Assembly: GCA_029261305.1 (NCBI GenBank)
Contig: JAJDBO010000352.1
Span: 1 to 6,283, forward strand
DNA: 6,283 bases
Source: Nitrospirales bacterium
GTDB lineage: Bacteria > Nitrospirota > Nitrospiria > Nitrospirales > UBA8639
Direction of reading: 5' to 3'
Shown here: one piece after another, positions 1 through 5,205 of the stretch
How positions within the stretch are numbered: position 1 is the first letter of the stretch
Layout: the number at the start of each line of letters is the position of its first letter
The notes under the pieces: model-generated
Told to the model about the DNA's origin: nothing
The model's database searches: none
What the model saw: the letters and a program-made list of their open reading frames with translations, nothing else
Position numbers and translations under genes: made by a program

Positions 1-63
1 TTCTGAGCGTTTGCGTAGTTTTCTAGATACAGGAAACGGTTAAGGTTTATTAAAGGTTAGATA

Positions 64-140
<77 letters not shown>

Positions 141-147
141 AATAATC

Positions 148-181
148 AAGAGGTTAGAGGGTTTCTCTAGCCTCTTTTTTA
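148..181 (+). terminator. Rho-independent terminator downstream of the tRNA
   Basis: Stem 148-159 pairs with 165-176 over 12 positions, with one G-T wobble and a 5-base loop, and runs straight into a T tract at 175-180. It ends tRNA transcription on the + strand. It lies on the element side of attL, so the element supplies it. The integrase stop codon (154-156) is inside the stem. Confidence 0.8.
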
Positions 182-1191
182 TTTTTATGTGACAAAATTG
201 TGTCAACAAGAACGTTAGAGACTAGCTCGGCATGTTGCATAAGTTGTGGTTTTGATAGGTGAGCATACCGCCTCACCATCTCTTCCGATTCCCAGCCGCC
301 GAGTTCCTGCAACACATTCATGGGTGTTCCTTGCTGGGCTAACCAACTTGCCCAAGTGTGACGTAAATCGTGCCACCGGAAATTTTCTATTTCTGCTCGA
401 ATTAATGCTTGTTGCCATGCGCGAGTATTAGCCCATGCAATCGGTTTGCCGCGAAATGTAAATACCCTGCTTGGATGTTCACCAACTAGCCGAAGTAAAA
501 CCGTCATAGCGATAGAATTAAGCGGAACATGAATAGCCTTTCTTGCTTTGGCTTGATCTGGGTGAATCCATGCTGCTTTTCGCTCAAGATCAATCTGATT
601 CCATTCCAAGTTAATCACATTTGATTGTCGTAACCCTGTTGATAAGGCAAATATCACCATATCTTGCTGATGGGGTGGTAATTCACTAAGGAGCCGTTTT
701 ACTTGTTCAGGAGTTAACCAACGTACGCGATGCTTAGGTTCTGGAAAAAGCTTGATTTTCGGAACCTTGTCAATCCATTCCCAATCATGACAAGCTTTGC
801 GTAATATTGACCGTACCAGGGCTAAATGACGGTTAGCAGTTGATGGGCTTGTTTCTTTGGCCTTAGACTGTGCAATACGGTCAATCAATTCCCGATCAAT
901 TTCATGCAATGGTTTACTACGTAAGAATTGCTGCAGCCATCGCAGCTTTTCTTTGTCACGTTCATGTGTCGCCTTGTGTTGTGTTTCTAAAAGAAACTTA
1001 CAAGCAGCTTCATCCCATGTATATTTTGGCTTTGCTCCCAAACACTGAACACGCCAAGATTCAGCTTTTAACTGGTCGTGGTATTCTTGTGCTTGGGTTT
1101 TGTCGGCTGTACTAGCAGAGCATCTAATACGCTCTCCTGTTGGTGTGGTGAACATGATCCACCACGTATTGCCGCGTTTGTAGAGTGGCAT
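154..1191 (-). CDS. Tyrosine recombinase (phage-type integrase)
   Basis: This 345-residue protein should catalyse integration and excision at the tRNA site. Residues 1-50 look like an N-terminal arm-binding domain (MPLYKRGNTWWIMF start, GERIRCSAST). About 55-145 is the SAM-like core-binding domain. Residues 155-320 are the catalytic domain, with Arg188 in STGLRQSN, a probable beta-hairpin Lys near 215, the box HDLRHTW with His274 and Arg277, Trp300 in LGGWES, and the nucleophile Tyr309 in RRYAHLS. All expected catalytic residues are present and the length is normal. The ATG at 1191 has a strong AAGGAGG seven bases upstream, inside the excisionase gene, which it overlaps by 124 bp. It points toward the tRNA, as usual for tRNA-specific integrases. 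Its last codons overlap the tRNA terminator and the left arm-type repeats. Confidence 0.95.
   Translation of the reverse strand: MPLYKRGNTWWIMFTTPTGERIRCSASTADKTQAQEYHDQLKAESWRVQCLGAKPKYTWDEAACKFLLETQHKATHERDKEKLRWLQQFLRSKPLHEIDRELIDRIAQSKAKETSPSTANRHLALVRSILRKACHDWEWIDKVPKIKLFPEPKHRVRWLTPEQVKRLLSELPPHQQDMVIFALSTGLRQSNVINLEWNQIDLERKAAWIHPDQAKARKAIHVPLNSIAMTVLLRLVGEHPSRVFTFRGKPIAWANTRAWQQALIRAEIENFRWHDLRHTWASWLAQQGTPMNVLQELGGWESEEMVRRYAHLSKPQLMQHAELVSNVLVDTILSHKNKKEARETL
188..207. promoter_or_regulatory. Left pair of candidate arm-type integrase sites
   Basis: TGTGACAAA (188-196) and TGTGTCAAC (199-207) are direct repeats spaced 11 bp, one helical turn, 48 bases inside the attL core. The same motif pair, with the same spacing, is found at 5751-5770 inside the other end. 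Paired arm-type repeats flanking a core are standard for lambda-like integrases. The assignment is by pattern only. These bases also encode the C-terminus of the integrase. Confidence 0.5.
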
Positions 1192-1400
1192 ATTTTAGCC
1201 TCCTTTTGTGTAACCACTCGCAACGCTTGCCGAGGGCTAGCATACTGCGAACGAATATGTTCAGCAAGGTCGTCGAGAATAAACACCCAACGTTTGCCAA
1301 GTTTTGCGCCAGGAATTCTTCCGCATTTAGCTCGCCTGCGCACTTCCTCAGTGTGCATTTTGAGAAACTCGGCAGCCTCAGTAAGTGAAAGTGTTTTCAT
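1068..1400 (-). CDS. Excisionase-like DNA-binding protein (MerR-type helix-turn-helix)
   Basis: A 110-residue protein beginning MKTLSLTEAAEFLKM. Residues 4-50 follow the winged-helix pattern of MerR-like excisionases (HTH_17 type): TEAAEFLKM as the first helix, EEVRRRAKCG as recognition helix, then the wing GRIPGAKLGKRWVF and a closing helix DDLAEHIRSQY. The remaining about 55 residues are low in recognisable features and read across the start of the integrase gene in another frame. Its role is probably to direct the integrase toward excision and perhaps to regulate the operon. It lies immediately upstream of the integrase, which is the common arrangement. The start has no obvious Shine-Dalgarno but overlaps the preceding gene's end by 23 bp, suggesting translational coupling. 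Confidence 0.82.
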   Translation of the reverse strand: MKTLSLTEAAEFLKMHTEEVRRRAKCGRIPGAKLGKRWVFILDDLAEHIRSQYASPRQALRVVTQKEAKICHSTNAAIRGGSCSPHQQESVLDALLVQPTKPKHKNTTTS

Positions 1401-1671
1401 AGCGCACTGGTTTATCTGAATAACTTGAATAAAAATTTCTTTTGATATATCCAGTTTTTGATACCAGCCATAAAGGAGCGGTAAGCATGGAGATCAAAGT
1501 TCGACAACAATGTGTTTCAACTTCAAATGATTGAAAGCACAGTACAGTCCAGCAGTTATAAAACAGCTCAGGGTCAAGCTTGTGTGGAAGAATACCAACA
1601 CGATTGGCCTCAGCAAATAGATTGGCAAGCTCTCCCATTGCCCAATCGAGATCATCCACCTCAAAGCTCAT
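1378..1671 (-). CDS. Small hypothetical protein between rep and the excisionase gene
   Basis: I do not recognise this 97-residue protein. I place the start at the ATG at 1671-1669 (MSFEVDDLDWAMGEL), because it overlaps the rep stop by 11 bases in an ATG...TGA arrangement typical of translational coupling. A TTG at 1713 would add 14 residues inside rep. The N-terminal half is acidic and probably helical (DDLDWAMGELANLFAEANRVG). The middle has three cysteines in a hydrophobic context (NCWTVLCF and HCC gives four in total), and the C-terminus is basic and aromatic. No signal peptide is evident. Its stop overlaps the excisionase start by 23 bp, so it is embedded in the leftward operon. The tight packing supports a real gene; the function is unknown. 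Confidence 0.6.
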   Translation of the reverse strand: MSFEVDDLDWAMGELANLFAEANRVGILPHKLDPELFYNCWTVLCFQSFEVETHCCRTLISMLTAPLWLVSKTGYIKRNFYSSYSDKPVRYENTFTY

Positions 1672-2603
1672 CTGAACCGCTATGAGTGCGTAAATAATGA
1701 TCTGTGTATGCAAGGCGTTTTGGTATGGCCTGGCGTTTTAGTAAATCAACTACTTTTTCTGCACTACCTTCACGTTCCAGCATGACATTGAAAAGTGCGC
1801 CATAAGCAGTTGAAGCAACCTGCTTTAAACGTTCATAACTAATACGGTCTTGTTCTTTGATCGTATGAATACGAAAAGCGTGTTCAGATACCCAAGACAT
1901 ACAAGGATAAGCGCCAGCAACATATTCACCGGGATGCAATAAAACATCCCATGGGATAACGCGATCTTTTGCATGGAGTTCAACTTCCCAGCGAACCCAA
2001 GGGCTGGAAGGGTGCCTAGTTGCTTGCCTTTTTCATAAATTCTAATAAGTTTGCCATTTTTACGATTACCGACTTCAAAAGTACGTCCTAGATCGTCTTG
2101 TGTGATCCAGTTGCCATGTACCCTAGGATTAGGATTTCTTCCGCCTTGTTTAAAGCTGCCTTGTTTATAGATATCAACCGCATAATCTATAGAATGAAAA
2201 CCCTTAAAATCATCAACAGCACCATCCCAGCGCGTAATTCGAGCTTGAAGTTTGTCTCGAAGAAATGAAACTAAGGTTTGCCACTCAGTAATGTATGAAC
2301 AACCTTCACCGGGCATGGATAAGAAGGCTGTGTTACGTTGACCTCCAAAAGCAAACATGACGCCGCCATAATCAAATCGGAAAGAATGCTCCCAACCATG
2401 AAGCCCACGTTGTTGGTCGGTCATTCCACCAAAATTGCCGCGAGTTGCCTCACTAAAGGAATTGAAGAATTGTAAAGGGTCGTTGATTTCAGGATAGAAG
2501 GGGAATGAAACATTGAGCCAATCTGTTATTGCTGCATAAGATTGATTATTATTGATACTTTTCTTTTTTTCTTTATTATTTTTCTTTTTATTCTTAATAC
2601 TTT

Positions 2604-2627
2604 CCCCCCGTATTACCGTACGGGGGG
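2604..2627. other. C6/G6 hairpin inside rep: candidate nick site or origin
   Basis: Perfect 9-bp arms CCCCCCGTA (2604-2612) and TACGGGGGG (2619-2627) enclose the loop TTACCG. It encodes residues 50-57 of the ATG form of Rep. It is the strongest small hairpin in the window and sits in an otherwise AT-rich gene. As I recall, oriT of ICEBs1, processed by the Rep_trans-family relaxase NicK, is a short C-run/G-run inverted repeat near the nicK start, with a nick between the arms. The similarity in arrangement suggests that this is the Rep target. Function is inferred. Confidence 0.5.
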
Positions 2628-2776
2628 CGTCGGTGGCAATCTCGTGCATTTGCCTTTCCTCCGCTTCGCGTGCGGACGGCAAAGTGCGCTCAATTGCATC
2701 TGCATGACGCAACGATTCTTCCGCTTCAAATGAAGGAATATTTGGGCAAGAAGTTTTTTGAGGTATAGTTTTCATA

Positions 2777-2801
2777 TGAAGGCAATATAATATTGCCTTC
2801 A
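2777..2801. promoter_or_regulatory. Perfect palindrome at the rep start
   Basis: Arms of 12 bp (2777-2788 and 2790-2801) match perfectly around the single base A2789. The palindrome lies between the two possible rep starts, TTG 2802 and ATG 2775. It could be an operator for a dimeric repressor or an mRNA hairpin controlling rep translation. A second short palindrome, CCTTAATTAAGG (2809-2820), lies next to it. Confidence 0.45.
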
Positions 2802-2839
2802 ATAATACCCTTAATTAAGGAAATGTCAAATCACCTTAA

Positions 2840-3211
2840 CTAATTTATTTCTTTTTTATTCTCAATTTTAAATTCGCCGCCAACTACTTTCCAAAAATTT
2901 GAAAATTTTTCGGCTGCCCTGTAGCCATTTGAACGATAGCTACTGGGGCCAGTTTCTGGAAAAACATTACGAATTTTAATGCCAAGTATATTTTCATAGT
3001 TACGGATGGTACGTTTGCTATGAATTATATAAAGTACCTTCCAACCAAAATGATGACCTATATACAGTAAACCTAGTGCTGATTCTAATTGAACCAGATC
3101 ACCTTTAAAATTGGCAATAGCGTCATCTGTAGTTATCTGTATTTGTTCCTGTTGTTCGGCAGAGAGTTCCGCTAGTTTTTCAGCTTTTGATTTATCAGGT
3201 ACATTGAACAT
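2840..3211 (-). CDS. Small hypothetical protein upstream of rep
   Basis: This 123-residue protein starts at an ATG with a strong GGAGGAG ribosome site just upstream (spacing about 5). The first 45 residues are charged and probably helical (DKSKAEKLAELSAEQQEQIQ). The middle is LGLLYIGHHFGWKVLYIIHSKRTIRNYE, written here as two parts: a hydrophobic stretch ending in HHFGWKVLYI, and a basic stretch HSKRTIRNYE followed by LGIKIRNVFPETGPSS. The C-terminal NFWKVVGGEF is aromatic. I recognise the general type as a companion found before rep in similar elements, but I know no function. The basic segment and position would suit a replication accessory or regulator. It is the first gene of the leftward operon, followed after 37 bases by rep. 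Confidence 0.75.
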   Translation of the reverse strand: MFNVPDKSKAEKLAELSAEQQEQIQITTDDAIANFKGDLVQLESALGLLYIGHHFGWKVLYIIHSKRTIRNYENILGIKIRNVFPETGPSSYRSNGYRAAEKFSNFWKVVGGEFKIENKKEIN

Positions 3212-3234
3212 GCTGCTCCTCCATTTGAATGCAT

Positions 3235-3263
3235 AACATAGCGCAACAAGGGAATATCATCAA
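3235..3263 (-). promoter_or_regulatory. Predicted promoter of the leftward operon
   Basis: On the minus strand TTGATG (3263-3258) and TATGTT (3240-3235) are separated by exactly 17 bases, each matching four of six consensus bases. Transcription would start about 15 bases before the first gene's ATG at 3211, leaving just room for its GGAGGAG site. Confidence 0.42.
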
Positions 3264-3283
3264 CCCCTTATTGCAGCCTGCAA
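3244..3283. promoter_or_regulatory. Inverted repeats overlapping the leftward promoter (candidate operators)
   Basis: CAACAAGGG (3244-3252) pairs with CCCTTATTG (3265-3273) with a single wobble, spanning the spacer and -35 of the predicted promoter. Immediately next to it TTGCAG (3271-3276) and CTGCAA (3278-3283) form a perfect palindrome around one base. Either may be bound by a repressor of the element; no repressor gene is identified. Confidence 0.35.
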
Positions 3284-3445
3284 CAAATCAGAATAGCAAA
3301 GTAAAGAATTAATTATTGCCAAGTCGTAACAACCCATGGTTATTGATCGTTATGCATTTTTTCTGCAAGTGTTTCTACTGCTTACAGATTATATTTGTTT
3401 GGCAGGATGGGGTAGTCAGGTGAAACACGGCAGTAGAGTGGGATC

Positions 3446-3497
3446 GGCCAGCATGTCCATGACGCCGGACATGGCCTTGCGCCGGGTCGACCGGCGC
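3446..3497. repeat. Two adjacent GC-rich hairpins
   Basis: CATGTCC (3452-3458) pairs with GGACATG (3467-3473), extended by GGC/GCC (3446-3448, 3474-3476) across a 3-base bulge. Next to it GCGCCGG (3479-3485) pairs perfectly with CCGGCGC (3491-3497) around GTCGA. Tandem hairpins in non-coding DNA beside a rolling-circle rep gene would suit a single-strand origin or packaging signal. A remnant of other DNA is an equal possibility because the base composition is so different. Confidence 0.4.
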
Positions 3498-3822
3498 ACC
3501 CGAGTAGCGGCTTCTTTTCAATCTAGAGTTTAGAGCGGTCTTTAGTAACCCTTGAATCGTGGATTCGGCTTCCATTATAGCTTCATGCAAAACAAATTAT
3601 TGCTACTTTATTCCGACCATCTTTTATATTGTTAAGACGTAATGTAGGGTTTACATAACACTTATTACTAAAAAAACATGTACGCACATTTGCTTGCACC
3701 TCGCCTTCAACAGCTAGTTGGTCTATAATCGCCGACAGCGAAGTGTAATTCCAAGAATAAATATAGTAAGTTCCTCTATTTTTTTCTATTTAAGCTCGAA
3801 TCAAGAAATTTATTCGTAATAC

Positions 3823-3843
3823 TTAGCTTGTATTATAAGCTAA
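3823..3843. promoter_or_regulatory. Inverted repeat upstream of the cargo genes
   Basis: TTAGCTT (3823-3829) and AAGCTAA (3837-3843) are perfect arms around GTATTAT. The loop contains TATTAT, which could be a -10 element (no good -35). An operator role for the cargo operon is possible. Confidence 0.3.
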
Positions 3844-3871
3844 TTCATTGTTATGTATTTAGACGGCGAAT

Positions 3872-3900
3872 GATACACTTTATGCAAACACACATATAAA
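3872..3900 (+). promoter_or_regulatory. Possible promoter of the cargo operon
   Basis: TATAAA (3895-3900) is a good -10 candidate. GATACA lies 17 bases upstream (3872-3877) as a weak -35. The predicted start would give a leader of roughly 50 bases before the GTG at 3959. Confidence 0.3.
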
Positions 3901-3958
3901 ATTTTATGTTTCTTATTATTTTTGATGAAATGTTTTTATTAATGTTTAAGGGCTTGAT

Positions 3959-4654
3959 GTGAGTAATATACGTATTCCTGACCAGCATCGGCAAACATTT
4001 TTTGAAATAGCTAAGCTTCCTGACTTAGCGATTACTGAACTTTTTTCTATTTTAGAGACAATTTCTCCCGCAATTAAGCACCAAGATGCAGTGATGCGTG
4101 CATTAGACAGTACGAAGCAGATTTCTTCGAAGGACGCGCGTGCGATAGCTGCTGTCTTATTGTCTGTTTACTCAGCACTAGAGTATTCTGGTAAACGTTT
4201 AAATGTCTTTATGGAAGAGCTTATTGAATCGCTATATGATGTGCAGTATGAAAAGTCTGTTGCTCCTGCTCCTGCCCCAGACCCAGAGGAAAAACAGATA
4301 CTAAGTGATAAACTCACGAAACTACTGAGCATTCCTTCGATAAGATTGATATCGAAAGCAACAAGTGTAGTGTTTGATTGCGATAATATTCTAAAGCATG
4401 CTCGAGTATTAACAGATATACGGCCTATTTTTGGATATGACGACACTGACTCTATTCTTGGGAGTGTGATTGTCCAAACTTTAAAGCTTGAATATGTTAA
4501 GGACGATGAAGAAAAAGAGTTTTATGTTAGTCTTGATAATCAGGATGTCGATAATTTGATAACAATGTTGCAACGTGCAAAACATAAGGCTGATCAAAGT
4601 AGGGATCTTTTAAAAGAAGCTAATGTTACCTATATACCAATGGAGCAAGAGTGA
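3959..4654 (+). CDS. Cargo gene 1: hypothetical protein with COMM-like C-terminus
   Basis: This 231-residue protein starts at GTG with AAGGG six bases upstream. Residues 1-95 are predominantly helical (FFEIAKLPDLAITELFSIL, ARAIAAVLLSVYSALEY). A short Ala-Pro linker (APAPAPDPEE, about 102-111) separates this from residues 112-225. The C-terminal part has ARVLTDIRPIFG, then a strand pair VIVQTLKLEYV and KEFYVSLDNQDVDNL, ending in a helix LQRAKHKADQSRDLL. That order of two strands and a helix resembles COMM domains, a remote resemblance I cannot verify. I recall uncharacterised bacterial proteins with the same TDIRPxF and LDxxDxxxL pattern. No signal peptide or membrane segment is seen, so it is probably cytoplasmic. 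Its stop overlaps the next gene in GTGA, pointing to coupled translation and probably a shared complex or pathway. Confidence 0.85.
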   Translation: MSNIRIPDQHRQTFFEIAKLPDLAITELFSILETISPAIKHQDAVMRALDSTKQISSKDARAIAAVLLSVYSALEYSGKRLNVFMEELIESLYDVQYEKSVAPAPAPDPEEKQILSDKLTKLLSIPSIRLISKATSVVFDCDNILKHARVLTDIRPIFGYDDTDSILGSVIVQTLKLEYVKDDEEKEFYVSLDNQDVDNLITMLQRAKHKADQSRDLLKEANVTYIPMEQE

Positions 4655-5199
4655 GTGTAATAGCAGAACAAACTTATAAAGAATATTCTAATACTAACAA
4701 AGACTGGTTTTCAGATAAGGGTTTTGGTCGTCCCGACACTTGTGGAGGCTTTATACAATTAACGAAAAAGCCTGCTGTTATACAATTAACGAAAAAGCCT
4801 GCTGTTTCGAAACTTATTTATGCGTTGAACATAAATAACAGAGAAAAAATAGAGCCTGATCATAGTGTGAGGTTTTTGGTTAGCAAGTCTGAACCAATTG
4901 CCATGCAACAAAATATCGAAGTGCAGTTTGACGATTTAGCGACTGAATGGAAACATTCTAACCAAATAATATCGGATTGGAATCAAATAATTCTTCACCC
5001 TTGCTACCAAAGAATAATAGGGCTTGGTCCGAAGGTAATACCTTATATCCTAAAAGACTTAAAACAGAACGGTGGGCATTGGTCTTGGGCTCTTCAATCG
5101 CTGACAGGTGAGAATCCGGTGGCGGACGAGGACGCGGGAAAGATACGAAAAATAACAGAAGCTTGGTTAAACTGGGGCAAGGAAAAAGGCTTCATCTGA
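4651..5199 (+). CDS. Cargo gene 2: hypothetical protein with conserved C-terminal domain
   Basis: A 182-residue protein starting at GTG 4651, overlapping the previous stop by 4 bp, with GGAG five bases before it. The N-terminal about 88 residues have a weakly featured sequence including a 9-residue tandem duplication (IQLTKKPAV, residues about 35-52). Residues 90-182 look like a compact conserved domain: FDDLATEWKHSNQIISD, HPCYQRIIGLGPKVIPYILKD (HEAT-like helix pair), then HWSWALQSLTGENPV and a Trp-rich terminal helix AWLNWGKEKGFI. I recall this HPxYQRIIGxGxxxxPxIL...HWxWALxxxTGE...AWLxWGxxxG pattern from unannotated proteins in many bacteria, commonly as the lone domain. No catalytic motif is obvious; an adaptor or binding role is conceivable. 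It is sandwiched between the other two cargo genes and probably made with them. Confidence 0.85.
   Translation: MSVIAEQTYKEYSNTNKDWFSDKGFGRPDTCGGFIQLTKKPAVIQLTKKPAVSKLIYALNINNREKIEPDHSVRFLVSKSEPIAMQQNIEVQFDDLATEWKHSNQIISDWNQIILHPCYQRIIGLGPKVIPYILKDLKQNGGHWSWALQSLTGENPVADEDAGKIRKITEAWLNWGKEKGFI
4751..4806 (+). repeat. 27-bp perfect tandem duplication within cargo gene 2
   Basis: Two identical 27-bp copies (4751-4777 and 4778-4804, with two further matching bases) encode IQLTKKPAV twice in frame. Perfect nucleotide identity indicates a recent duplication. The frame is kept, so the gene stays open. Confidence 0.9.
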
Positions 5200-5205
5200 T
5201 CGGAT

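Larger units (their letters stand above)
1661..2802 (-). pseudogene. Rep_trans-type rolling-circle replication initiator, split by a frameshift
   Basis: Two overlapping frames join into one protein of about 380 residues. The first frame contains the initiator core: DWLNVSFPF, the box RITRWDGAVDDFKG, and NGKLIRIYEKGKQLG, whose Tyr in RIYEKG is the likely DNA-linking nucleophile. After the GGC codon at 2016-2014 the frame goes wrong. The shifted frame continues SSPWVRWEVEL, VIPWDVLLHPGEYVAGAYPC and on to a stop at 1663-1661, which is the expected family C-terminus. One missing base just after 2014 explains this (probably a lost G from a GAC codon). The protein would nick an origin and start rolling-circle replication; related proteins also act as relaxases. 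A TTG at 2802 has AAGGG five bases upstream. The ATG at 2775 is an alternative but lacks a ribosome site. Residues 60-78 of the ATG form are Lys/Asn-rich. The break could be a mutation, a sequencing error or, less likely, programmed. Confidence 0.85.
3284..3958. other. Non-coding stretch between the leftward operon and the cargo
   Basis: I see no convincing gene here. The region is AT-rich except for a patch at about 3421-3520 that is 63% G+C by my count. That patch contains two hairpins. It also has a minus-strand TATAAT (3579-3574), a plus-strand TATAAT (3724-3729) without a good -35, a 7-bp inverted repeat at 3823-3843, and a possible cargo promoter near 3872-3900. The span is long enough to hold a single-strand origin or a small RNA, but neither can be shown from the sequence. 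Confidence 0.6.

Noticed and set aside
857..1419. Open frames on the + strand opposite the integrase and excisionase
   Set aside because: They are antisense shadows of well-supported genes and lack ribosome sites.
3336..3590. Short open frames on both strands across the G+C-rich patch (65 and 71 residues)
   Set aside because: No good start signals and no recognisable domain. The frames most likely stay open because of the local base composition.
3694..3729. Perfect TATAAT at 3724-3729 with TTGCAC upstream as a promoter
   Set aside because: The spacing of 24 bases is too long, and no better -35 is present.
4751..4806. Tandem repeat as a possible CRISPR or integrated array
   Set aside because: The copies abut without spacers and lie in frame within a gene.
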